Source: Amblyomma americanum (taxonomy: Eukaryota; Arthropoda; Arachnida; Ixodida; Ixodidae). From it: 64,000 nucleotides of DNA. This document shows, piece by piece, positions 49,041-60,700 of the stretch. Numbering within the stretch: the stretch's first letter is position 1; each line of letters starts with the position of its first letter. The translations under genes and the position numbers were made by a program. The stretch is from positions 1-64,000 of the forward strand of contig NW_027526672.1 of the NCBI RefSeq assembly GCF_052857255.1, in the 5' to 3' direction. The notes beneath the pieces were generated by a model that searched no databases, was not told the DNA's origin, and was given only the letters and a program-made list of their open reading frames with translations.

Positions 49041-49050
49041 TTTTATAAGT
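49041..49050 (+). promoter_or_regulatory. TATA-like word upstream of unit D ORF
   Basis: The word ttttataagt lies about 100 bp before the first ATG of unit D, inside the 3' non-coding part of partial unit C'. The same word precedes ORF B (47991-48000, minus) and ORF A (about 45437-45445, minus), each time in the upstream neighbour. It is also present at the free 3' ends. A promoter role is inferred only from the word and its position. Confidence 0.3.
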
Positions 49051-49096
49051 GTGCTTCCTGTGATTAAACTTTAGTTGAGAGTCAGCGCTTGTTCCT

Positions 49097-51547
49097 GTGT
49101 ATTCTTCGTCTAGTCCCCGTTTGTTCGCGCTGTTTTTTTGCATTATGTATCACCAACTCGCCCGCTTATCTATCCTGTTGAATTTCATTTCTAGTACTAC
49201 GGGCTCTGTTACGTACCCTAACCCTCTCCCTGTAGACCCGGCTGTCTTGGCCTCGTTGGTTGCTGTGTGTGTGTGCAAAGCTCGTGTGTCCTCCTGGCAT
49301 GCAAGGAATGGTTGGTGTCCACCAGAACTTCAAGTGATTTGCGGGTTCCTGCAACCGTCCAAAGGACATGCTCGCCGCGTATGTAAAATCCTGTCTTCGG
49401 AATGGAGGCACCAAGGCCGGTTTTTCAAGGACCGCCTGAGAGTTGCCTGTGAGCACAGCGGAAGTCTACATCACCATCCTCGTATGTACCGTGAATGGTG
49501 CAAAACCGTTGACGAGTGCACTGAGTTCTTGTGGAGCAGGGGTCGACCGAATCTCCCGTCAAGGAAAGGAACGTCGCAGAAACCAGGAAAAGTGATTGTA
49601 CTTGGTGATACGCCACTACCAAAACCGCATGAAGCCCTTCTTCAGATGGGCCCAAAATTCTGTGTTGAGCCACACCTGCGAGGGGAAGAAAAGGTGACCA
49701 TGGCGCGATCGATTTCTCGCCTGGCACCGGATGAGTCTCGACCCAGGTGCGTAGAGGAATGTACAGCGGTTTTAGCCAGGACCTCTACGGCGGTCAAGCA
49801 TGGAAAGGGATTCGGATCACTGATTAACTTCCTTGTCTCGAATAACTTGCGACTGGTAACTGCGGATAAAGAAGGGTGTTTTGTAGTCATACCTGAATCA
49901 TTATTTTCGGATAAAGCATTAGTAGCCATCGAGAAGAACTTTCAGCCGGTCTCGGCGAAGTTACAGAAGGTAAAAAGCAGAGCGGTGCAGCTGCTTGAAC
50001 AATTGAATCTGGAGCGACTTAAAGGGAGTGTAGGTAAGGCAAAAAGCAGCTGTTTAAAGATTTTCTTCTCTGCTAAGACACATAAAACGGGATTACCATT
50101 TAGGGCCATTGTGACGGAAAAGAGCACCTGGCAACACGAAATTTCTGGATATTTGCAGAAACATTTGGCAGCTTTATCTATTAATGATCCTTTTAAGGTA
50201 CCAAACTCTGAGTGTGTCGTCAAGTTTTTACAGGCGCATAACCCAGGTTCATGCTCGGCTTTCAGCATTGATGTGGTAGATTTATACTACTCCCTGCCGC
50301 ACAAGGAAATGATGACTGCTGTTTCTGATTGCATCACTTCGGACAATGATGAAGAACAGTTTATAAGTGTTTGTGGTATTGCTGTGTCTGGGTTCCTTGA
50401 GCTGTTGTCTTTTTATGTTAAATCTACCTTTGTTGAATGGGAAGGCACACTCTATACTCAGAAAGCGGGTGTTTGCATTGGGTCTAAAGTAGCGCCTGCG
50501 CTTAGTGATATTTTTCTGTCATTCGTGGATAGAGCTATCCAGAAAGATTTGTGTGGAATGCCGTACCGAATTTTCAGATACGTCGATGATTTTTTAATCC
50601 TCATTGAAAAAACGGACTATGCCAAGCACATGTCTACAGTGTTAGAAGCATTTTAAGCTAATGCACGGGGTTTACAGTTCACCACTGAGGTACCGGTCGA
50701 TAACCAGATACAATTTTTAGATTTATGTTTGACTGAAGGGAAGGGACACATGTGTTGGAATTACGCGCCACGTGCCAACAAACCGCTGCTGAACTATAAG
50801 TCACATCATTCTAAGGTAGTGAAATGTGGAATTGTTGTTTCATCCTTGTCATCTGCGTTGTCAAAATCTTGTCACCATGCTATGCAAGAAAGCTTTGATA
50901 ATCAGGCTAAGAGACTAAAGGAAGCAGGATATCCAGCTGAGCTTATCACTTTGGGTTGCAATAAAATAATTAAAAAGCTTAAAGCGCCGACATTGCTGCC
51001 GTCTTCACAGAAAGAACAGAAACGGAAAAAGTTCGCAGTCCTTCCCTATGTGCATCGCCTATCTCATGGTCTTAAAAATGTGGCCCATAGGTATAAAGTT
51101 GATGTGGTTTTTTCGGCCCCGAATAAGCTCAGTAAAATTTGTTCAGCAGTAGAAAATAAGTCCCGCAACCCCAAGAAATCTGTAACGTCCTGTGGTGTTA
51201 AGCACGCTAAAAGTTTTGTGCCGTGCTCCAAAGGGGTAGTTTATAAAATCCCCCTATCCTGTGGTCAGATATACATTGGGCAAACGGGACGTTGTATTAA
51301 CACACGACTCGGAGAACATCTCAATTCATTAGAATCTAATCGCCCCACTAATCTAGTTGATCATTGCCGAGAGTGTCAATCATGTTTTCCGTCCTTGCAT
51401 TTTACTGACATTTTGTACAAACACCCCGACCAGTTGACCAGGGAAATTATCGAGGCGTATAACATGACAAAGAAACCAAGATTATGTGTCAGCCAACCAT
51501 CCCTGCTCCTGCGTGACTGTGAGGTTGCATATCTGGACATCACATAG
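49097..51547 (+). pseudogene. PLE RT/GIY-YIG ORF, copy D, stop at codon 520
   Basis: This copy is collinear with the intact protein and in one frame, with TAA at 50654-50656 replacing lysine 520, exactly as in copy A. RT catalytic motifs (FRYVDDFL) precede the stop, and the GIY-YIG part follows in frame to 51547. Private changes are V149G and V313G; residue 491 is R as in copy A. Codons 1-16 lie in the preceding partial unit; Met17 at 49145 is the first codon of the unit. If the stop is not bypassed, the product is an RT without nuclease and without the RT-nuclease linker. Confidence 0.9.
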
Positions 51548-51697
51548 TAACACATGCGTTCTGATTTTGTGTTTTTTTTCGTTTTCTGTTTCCTTTTATA
51601 AGTGTGCTTCCTGTGATTAAACTTTAGTTGAGAGTCAGCGCTTGTTCCTGTGTATTCTTCGTCTAGTCCCCGTTTGTTCGCGCTGTTTTTTTGCATT
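49145..51697 (+). mobile_element. PLE full unit D (2553 bp, plus strand)
   Basis: This full unit runs from the ATG at 49145-49147 to the gcatt end at 51697. It is followed by 36 bases identical to the start of a unit (51698-51733) and then the target duplication. PLEs are often described with a short terminal extension of about this size, which this stub could be. The ORF is interrupted. Confidence 0.91.
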
Positions 51698-51733
51698 ATG
51701 TATCACCAACTCGCCCGCTTATCTATCCTGTTG
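51698..51733 (+). repeat. 36-base terminal stub equal to the start of a PLE unit
   Basis: These bases repeat the first 36 bases of units A, B and D (starting ATGTATCACC) and end at the target duplication. They show that the transcript or template continued past the unit boundary. The left end of the block has no such stub. Confidence 0.88.
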
Positions 51734-51744
51734 AAAACCGATGT
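51734..51744 (+). repeat. Right target-site duplication of the PLE block
   Basis: This is aaaaccgatgt, the partner of 42778-42788. The satellite continues from it as gttgtgattt, in the correct phase. Confidence 0.88.
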
Positions 51745-54700
51745 GTTGTGATTTAGCTCATTTCGGTCTAAAACAGCTTGTTTCGCTGTATTAAGCAAGA
51801 ATACATGCTTTTCGCGCAGTTATAAGAGAAAAAGTTTTGACGAGTATCACGTGGATACTTGTAAAACCGATGTGTTCAGATTTAGCTCGTTTCGGTCTAA
51901 AACAGCTTGTTTTGTTGTATTAAGCAAGAATAGATGCTTTTCGCGCAGTTATAAGAGAAAAAGTTTGACGCGTATTAGAGACACTTGTAAAACCGATTTG
52001 TTGTGATTTAGCTCGTTTCGGTCTAAACAGCTTGTTTCGTTGTATTAAGCAAGAATACATGCTTTTCGCGCAGTTATAAGAGAAAAAGTTTTGACGAGTA
52101 TCACGTGGATACTTGTAAAACCGATGTGTTCAGATTTAGCTCGTTTCGGTCAAAAACAGCTTGTTTCGTTGTATTAAGCACGAATACATGCTTTTCGCGC
52201 AGTTAAAAGAGAAAAAGTTTTGAGTATCACGTGAAACACTTGTAATACCGATGTGTTGTGATTTAGCTCGTTTCGGTCTAAAACAGCTTGTTTCGCTGTA
52301 TTAAGCAAGAATACATGCTTTTCGCGCCGTTATAAGAGAAAAAGTTTTGACGCGTATCAGAGGAACACTTGTAAAACCGATGTGTTGTGATTTAGCTCGT
52401 TTCGGTCTAAAACAGCTTGTTTCGTTGTATTAAGCAAGAATACATGCTTTTCGCGCAGTTATAAGAGAAAAAGTTTTGACGAGTATCACGTGGATACTTG
52501 TAAAACCGATGTGTTCAGATTTAGCTCGTTTCGGTCAAAAACAGCTTGTTTCGTTGTATTAAGCATGAATACATGCTTTTCGCGCAGTTAAAAGAGAAAA
52601 AGTTTTGACGAGTATCACGTGGAACACTTGTAATACCGATGTGTTGTGATTTAGCTCGTTTCGGTCTAAAACAGCTTGTTTCGCTGTATTAAGCAAGAAT
52701 ACATGCTTTTCGCGCAGTTATAAGAGAAAAAGTTTTGACGAGTATCACGTGGAACACTTGTAATACCGATGTGTTGTGATTTAGCTCGTTTCGGTCTAAA
52801 ACAACTTGATTCGCTGTATTAAGCAAGAATACATGCTTTTCGCGCAGTTATAAAAGAAAAAGTTTTGACGCGTATCAGAGGAACACTTGTAAAACCGATG
52901 TGTTGTGATTTAGCTCATTTCGGTCTAAAACAGCTTGTTTCGCTGTATTAAGCAAGAATACATGCTTTTCGCGCAGTTATAAGAGAAAAAGTTTTGACGA
53001 GTATCACGTGGATACTTGTAAAACCGATGTGTTCAGATTTAGCTCGTTTCGGTCTAAAACAGCTTGTTTCGTTGTATTAAGCAAGAATACATGCTTTTCG
53101 CGCAGTTATAAGAGAAAAAGTTTTGACGCGTATTAGAGAGACACTTGTAAAACCGATGTGTTGTGATTTAGCTCGTTTCGGTCTAAAACAGCTTGTTTCG
53201 TTGTATTAAGCAAGAATACATCCTTTTCGCGCAGTTATAAGAGAAAAAGTTTTGACGAGTATCACGTGGATACTTGTAAAACCGATGTGTTCAGATTTAG
53301 CTCGTTTCGGTCTAAAACAGCTTGTTTCGTTGTATTAAGCACGAATACATGCTTTTCGCGCAGTTAAAAGAGAAAAAGTTTTGACGAGTATCACGTGGAA
53401 CACTTGTAATACCGATGTGTTGTGATCTAGCTCGATTCGGTCTAAAACAGCTTGTTTCGCTGTATTAAGCAAGAATACATGCTTTTCGCGCCGTTATAAG
53501 AGAAAAAGTTTTGACGCGTATCAGAGGAACACTTGTAAAACCGATGTGTTGTGATTTAGCTCGTTTCGGTCTAATACAGCTTGTTTCGCTGTATTAAGCA
53601 AGAATACATGCTTTTCGCGCAGTTATAAGAGAAAAAGTTTTGACGCGTATCAGAGGAACACTTGTAAAACCGATGTGTTGTGATTTAGCTCGTTTCGGTC
53701 TAAAACAACTTGTTTCGCTGTATTAAGCAAGAATACATGCTTTTCGCGCAGTTATAAGAGAAAAAGTTTTGACGCGTATCAGAGGAACACTTGTAAAACC
53801 GATGTGTTCAGATTTAGCTCGTTTCGGTCTAAAACAGCTTGTTTCGTTGTATTAAGCACGAATACATGCTTTACGCGCAGTTATAGAAGAAAAAGTTTTG
53901 ACGCGTATCAGAGACACTTGTAAAACCGATGTGTTCAGATTTAGCTCGTTTCGGTCTAAAACAGCTTGTTTCGTTGTATTAAGCACGAATACATGCTTTT
54001 CGCGCAGTTATAAGAGAAAAAGTTTTGACGAGTATCAGGTGGAACACTTGTAATACCGATGTGTTGTGATTTAGCTCGTTTCGGTCTAAAACAGCTTGAT
54101 TCGCTGTATTAAGCAAGAATACATGCTTTTCGCGCAGTTATAAAAGAAAAAGTTTTGACGCGTATCAGAGGAACACTTGTAAAACCGATGTGTTGTGATT
54201 TAGTTCATTTCGGTCTAAAACAGCTTGTTTCGTTGTATTAAGCAAGAATACATGCTTTTCGCGCAGTTATAAGAGAAAAAGTTTTGACGAGTATCACGTG
54301 GATACTTGTAAAACCGATGTGTTCAGATTTAGCTCGTTTCGGTCTAAAACAGCTTGTTTCGTTGTATTAAGCAAGAATACATGCTTTTCGCGCAGTTATA
54401 AGAGAAAAAGTTTTGACGCGTATTAGAGACACTTGTAAAACCGATTTGTTGTGATTTAGCTCGTTTCGGTCTAATACAGCTTGTTTCGTTGTATTAAGCA
54501 AGAATACATGCTTTTCGCGCAGTTATAAGAGAAAAAGTTTTGACGAGTATCACGTGGATACTAGTAAAACCGATGTGTTCAGATTTAGCTCGTTTCGGTC
54601 AAAAACAGCTTGTTTGGTTGTATTAAGCACGAATACATGCTTTTCGCGCAGTTAAAAGAGAAAAAGTTTTGACGAGTATCACGTGGAACACTTGTAATAC

Positions 54701-57700
54701 CGATGTGTTGTGATTTAGCTCGTTTCGGTCTAAAACAGCTTGTTTCGCTGTATTAAGCAAGAATACATGCTTTTCGCGCCGTTATAAGAGAAAAAGTTTT
54801 GACGCGTATCAGAGGAACACTTGTAAAACCGATGTGTTGTGATTTAGCTCATTTCGGTCTAAAACAGCTTGTTTCGCTGTATTAAGCAAGAATACATGCT
54901 TTTCGCGCAGTTATAAGAGAAAAAGTTTTGACGCGTATCAGAGGAACACTTGTAAAACCGATGTGTTGTGATTTAGCTCGTTTCGGTCTAAAACAGCTTG
55001 TTTCGCTGTATTAAGCAAGAATACATGCTTTTCGCGCAGTTATAAGAGAAAAAGTTTTGACGCGTATTAGAGGAACACTTGTAAAACCGATGTGTTGTGA
55101 TTTAGCTCGTTTCGGTCTAAAACAACTTGTTTCGCTGTATTAAGCAAGAATACATGCTTTTCGCGCAGTTATAAGAGAAAAAGTTTTGACGCGTATCAGA
55201 GGAACACTTGTAAAACCGATGTGTTCAGATTTAGCTCGTTTCGGTCTAAAACAGCTTGTTTCGTTGTATTAAGCACGAATACATGCTTTACGCGCAGTTA
55301 TAGAAGAAAAAGTTTTGACGCGTATCAGAGACACTTGTAAAACCGATGTGTTGTGATTTAGCTCGTTTCGGTCTAAAACAGCTTGTGTCGTTGTATTAAG
55401 CAAGAATACATGCTTTTCGCGCAGTTATAAGAGAAAAAGTTTTGACGCGTATTAGAGAGACACTTGTAAAACCGATGTGTTGTGATTTAGCTCGTTTCGG
55501 TCTAAAACAGCTTGTTTCGTTGTATTAAGCAAGAATACATGCTTTTCGCGCAGTTATAAGAGAAAAAGTTTTGACGAGTATCACGTGGATACTTGTAAAA
55601 CCGATGTGTTCAGATTTAGCTCGTTTCGGTCTAAAACAGCTTGTTTCGTTGTATTAAGCACGAATACATGCTTTTCGCGCAGTTAAAAGAGAAAAAGTTT
55701 TGACGAGTATCACGTGGAACACTTGTAATACCGATGTGTTGTGATCTAGATCGATTCGGTCTAAAACAGCTTGTTTCGCTGTATTAAGCAAGAATACATG
55801 CTTTTCGCGCCGTTATAAGAGAAAAAGTTTTGACGCGTATCAGAGGAACACTTGTAAAACCGATGTGTTGTGATTTAGCTCATTTCGGTCTAAAACAGCT
55901 TGTTTCGCTGTATTAAGCAGGAATACAAGCTTTTCGCGCAGTTATAAGAGAAAAAGTTTTGACGCGTATCAGAGGAACACTTGTAAAACCGATGTGTTGT
56001 GATTTAGCTCGTTTCGGTCTAATACAGCTTGTTTCGCTGTATTAAGCAAGAATACATGCTTTTCGCGCAGTTATAAGAGAAAAAGTTTTGACGCGTATCA
56101 GAGGAACACTTGTAAAACCGATGTGTTGTGATTTAGCTCGTTTCGGTCTAAAACAACTTGTTTCGCTGTATTAAGCAAGAATACATGCTTTTCGCGCAGT
56201 TATAAGAGAAAAAGTTTTGACGCGTATCAGAGGAACACTTGTAAAACCGATGTGTTCAGATTTAGCTCGTTTCGGTCTAAAACAGCTTGTTTCGTTGTAT
56301 TAAGCACGAATACATGCTTTACGCGCAGTTATAGAAGAAAAAGTTTTGACGCGTATCAGAGACACTTGTAAAACCGATGTGTTCAGATTTAGCTCGTTTC
56401 GGTCTAAAACAGCTTGTTTCGTTGTATTAAGCACGAATACATGCTTTTCGCGCAGTTATAAGAGAAAAAGTTTTGACGAGTATCAGGTGGAACACTTGTA
56501 ATACCGATGTGTTGTGATTTAGCTCGTTTCGGTCTAAAACAGCTTGATTCGCTGTATTAAGCAAGAATACATGCTTTTCGCGCAGTTATAAAAGAAAAAG
56601 TTTTGACGCGTATCAGAGGAACACTTGTAAAACCGATGTGTTGTGATTTAGTTCATTTCGGTCTAAAACAGCTTGTTTCGTTGTATTAAGCAAGAATACA
56701 TGCTTTTCGCGCAGTTATAAGAGAAAAAGTTTTGACGAGTATCACGTGGATACTTGTAAAACCGATGTGTTCAGATTTAGCTCGTTTCGGTCTAAAACAG
56801 CTTGTTTCGTTGTATTAAGCAAGAATACATGCTTTTCGCGCAGTTATAAGAGAAAAAGTTTTGACGCGTATTAGAGACACTTGTAAAACCGATTTGTTGT
56901 GATTTAGCTCGTTTCGGTCTAATACAGCTTGTTTCGTTGTATTAAGCAAGAATACATGCTTTTCGCGCAGTTATAAGAGAAAAAGTTTTGACGAGTATCA
57001 CGTGGATACTAGTAAAACCGATGTGTTCAGATTTAGCTCGTTTCGGTCAAAAACAGCTTGTTTGGTTGTATTAAGCACGAATACATGCTTTTCGCGCAGT
57101 TAAAAGAGAAAAAGTTTTGACGAGTATCACGTGGAACACTTGTAATACCGATGTGTTGTGATTTAGCTCGTTTCGGTCTAAAACAGCTTGTTTCGCTGTA
57201 TTAAGCAAGAATACATGCTTTTCGCGCCGTTATAAGAGAAAAAGTTTTGACGCGTATCAGAGGAACACTTGTAAAACCGATGTGTTGTGATTTAGCTCAT
57301 TTCGGTCTAAAACAGCTTGTTTCGCTGTATTAAGCAAGAATACATGCTTTTCGCGCAGTTATAAGAGAAAAAGTTTTGACGCGTATCAGAGGAACACTTG
57401 TAAAACCGATGTGTTGTGATTTAGCTCGTTTCGGTCTAAAACAGCTTGTTTCGCTGTATTAAGCAAGAATACATGCTTTTCGCGCAGTTATAAGAGAAAA
57501 AGTTTTGACGCGTATTAGAGGAACACTTGTAAAACCGATGTGTTGTGATTTAGCTCGTTTCGGTCTAAAACAACTTGTTTCGCTGTATTAAGCAAGAATA
57601 CATGCTTTTCGCGCAGTTATAAGAGAAAAAGTTTTGACGCGTATCAGAGGAACACTTGTAAAACCGATGTGTTCAGATTTAGCTCGTTTCGGTCTAAAAC

Positions 57701-60700
57701 AGCTTGTTTCGTTGTATTAAGCACGAATACATGCTTTACGCGCAGTTATAGAAGAAAAAGTTTTGACGCGTATCAGAGACACTTGTAAAACCGATGTGTT
57801 GTGATTTAGCTCGTTTCGGTCTAAAACAGCTTGTGTCGTTGTATTAAGCAAGAATACATGCTTTTCGCGCAGTTATAAGAGAAAAAGTTTTGACGCGTAT
57901 TAGAGAGACACTTGTAAAACCGATGTGTTGTGATTTAGCTCGTTTCGGTCTAAAACAGCTTGTTTCGTTGTATTAAGCAAGAATACATGCTTTTCGCGCA
58001 GTTATAAGAGAAAAAGTTTTGACGAGTATCACGTGGATACTTGTAAAACCGATGTGTTCAGATTTAGCTCGTTTCGGTCTAAAACAGCTTGTTTCGTTGT
58101 ATTAAGCACGAATACATGCTTTTCGCGCAGTTATAAGAGAAAAAGTTTTGACGAGTATCACGTGGAACACTTGTAATACCGATGTGTTGTGATTTAGCTC
58201 GTTTCGGTCTAAAACAGCTTGTTTCGCTGTATTAAGCAAGAATACATGCTTTTCGCGCAGTTATAAGAAAAAACGTTTTGACGCGTATCAGAGGAACACT
58301 TGTAAAACCGATGTGTTGTGATTTAGCTCGTTTCGGTCTAAAACAGCTTGTTTCGCTGTATTAAGCAAGAATACATGCTTTTCGCGCAGTTATAAGAGAA
58401 AAAGTTTTGACGCGTATCAGAGGAACACTTGTAAAACCGATGTGTTGTGATTTAGCTCGTTTCGGTCTAAAACAGCTTGTTTCGTTGTATTAAGCAAGAA
58501 TACATGCTTTTCGCGCAGTTATAAGAGAAAAAGTTTTGACGAGTATCACGTGGATACTTGTAAAACCGATGTGTTCAGATTTAGCTCGTTTCGGTCAAAA
58601 ACAGCTTGTTTCGTTGTATTAAGCATGAATACATGCTTTTCGCGCAGTTAAAAGAGAAAAAGTTTTGACGAGTATCACGTGGAACACTTGTAATACCGAT
58701 GTGTTGTGATTTAGCTCGTTTCGGTCTAAAACAGCTTGTTTCGCTGTATTAATCAATAATACATGCTTTTCGCGCAGTTATAAGAGAAAAAGTTTTGACG
58801 CGTATCAGAGGAACACTTGTAAAACCGATGTGTTGTGATTTAGCTCGTTTCGGTCTAAAACAGCTTGTTTCGCTGTATTAAGCAAGAATACATGCTTTTC
58901 GCGCAGTTATAAGAGAAAAAGTTTTGACGCGTATCAGAGGAACACTTGTAAAACCGATGTGTTCAGATTTAGCTCGTTTCGGTCTAAAACAGCTTGTTTC
59001 GTTGTATTAAGCACGAATACATGCTTTACGCGCAGTTATAGAAGAAAAAGTTTTGACGCGTATCAGAGACACTTGTAAAACCGATGTGTTGTGATTTAGC
59101 TCGTTTCGGTCTAAAACAGCTTGTGTCGTTGTATTAAACAAGAATACATGCTTTTCGCGCAGTTATAAGAGAAAAAGTTTTGACGCGTATTAGAGAGACA
59201 CTTGTAATACCGATGTGTTGTGATTTAGCTCGTTTCGGTCTAAAACAGCTTGTTTCGCTGTATTAAGCAAGAATACATGCTTTTCGCGCCGTTATAAGAG
59301 AAAAAGTTTTGACGCGTATCAGAGGAACACTTGTAAAACCGATGTGTTGTGATTTAGCTCATTTCGGTCTAAAACAGCTTGTTTCGCTGTATTAAGCAAG
59401 AATACATGCTTTTCGCGCAGTTATAAGAGAAAAAGTTTTGACGCGTATCAGAGGAACACTTGTAAAACCGATGTGTTGTGATTTAGCTCGTTTCGGTCTA
59501 AAACAGCTTGTTTCGCTGTATTAAGCAAGAATACATGCTTTTCGCGCAGTTATAAGAGAAAAAGTTTTGACGCGTATTAGAGGAACACTTGTAAAACCGA
59601 TGTGTTGTGATTTAGCTCGTTTCGGTCTAAAACAACTTGTTTCGCTGTATTAAGCAAGAATACATGCTTTTCGCGCAGTTATAAGAGAAAAAGTTTTGAC
59701 GCGTATCAGAGGAACACTTGTAAAACCGATGTATTCAGATTTAGCTCGTTTCGGTCTAAAACAGCTTGTTTCGTTGTATTAAGCACGAATACATGCTTTA
59801 CGCGCAGTTATAGAAGAAAAAGTTTTGACGCGTATCAGAGACACTTGTAAAGCCGATGTGTTGTGATTTAGCCCGTTTCGGTCTAAAACAGCTTGTGTCG
59901 TTGTATTAAGCAAGAATACATGCTTTTCGCGCAGTTATAAGAGAAAAAGTTTTGACGCGTATTAGAGAGACACTTGTAAAACCGATGTGTTGTGATTTAG
60001 CTCGTTTCGGTCTAAAACAGCTTGTTTCGTTGTATTAAGCAAGAATACATGCTTTTCGCGCAGTTATAAGAGAAAAAGTTTTGACGAGTATCACGTGGAT
60101 ACTTGTAAAACCGATGTGTTCAGATTTAGCTCGTTTCGGTCTAAAACAGCTTGTTTCGTTGTATTAAGCACGAATACATGCTTTTCGCGCAGTTATAAGA
60201 GAAAAAGTTTTGACGAGTATCACGTGGAACACTTGTAATACCGATGTGTTGTGATTTAGCTCGTTTCGGTCTAAAACAGCTTGTTTCGCTGTATTAAGCA
60301 AGAATACATGCTTTTCGCGCAGTTATAAGAGAAAACGTTTTGACGCGTATCAGAGGAACACTTGTAAAACCGATGTGTTGTGATTTAGCTCGTTTCGGTC
60401 TAAAACAACTTGATTCGCTGTATTAAGCAAGAATACATGCTTTTCGCGCAGTTATAAAAGAAAAAGTTTTGACGCGTATTAGAGGAACACTTGTAAAACC
60501 GATGTGTTGTGATTTAGCTCGTTTCGGTCTAAAACAACTTGTTTCGCTGTATTAAGCAAGAATACATGCTTTTCGCGCAGTTATAAGAGAAAAAGTTTTG
60601 ACGCGTATCAGAGGAACACTTGTAAAACCGATGTGTTCAGATTTAGCTCGTTTCGGTCTAAAACAGCTTGTTTCGTTGTATTAAGCACGAATACATGCTT

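Larger units (their letters stand above)
48594..49144 (+). mobile_element. PLE partial unit C', 5'-truncated, plus strand
   Basis: This holds the last ~0.55 kb of a unit, in the opposite orientation to unit C and abutting it at 48594. A single shared base (c) is the only overlap at the joint. It runs straight into full unit D at 49145. Truncation is deeper than in unit C by about 145 bp. Confidence 0.9.
42789..51733. mobile_element. Composite Penelope-like retroelement: three full and two partial units
   Basis: This single 8.9-kb non-satellite block holds five copies of one element. Minus strand, from the centre leftwards: a 5'-truncated copy (47897-48594), a full unit (45342-47896) and a full unit (42789-45341). 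Plus strand, from the centre rightwards: a 5'-truncated copy (48594-49144), a full unit (49145-51697) and a 36-base stub of a further unit (51698-51733). Full units are 2553-2555 bp and abut with no satellite between them. PLEs move by target-primed reverse transcription using an RT and a GIY-YIG nuclease, and are known for tandem and inverted arrangements. The single flanking duplication suggests one insertion event, or growth in place after one insertion. Confidence 0.93.
48594..51733 (+). repeat. Right arm of a 3.14-kb inverted repeat
   Basis: This is the partner of 45306-48448. The palindrome could form a hairpin with a 145-base loop and could destabilise the locus or produce fold-back RNA. 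Both are inferences from the symmetry. Confidence 0.88.

Noticed and set aside
48995..49200. Hammerhead ribozyme, as reported in some PLE terminal regions
   Set aside because: I looked for the CTGATGA and CGAAA core pair on both strands around the unit junctions and found no acceptable combination. A covariance-model search would settle it.
49215..49232. Telomere-like ccctaaccct in the PLE 5' coding region
   Set aside because: It is a single short occurrence within codons of the ORF, with no tandem repetition.
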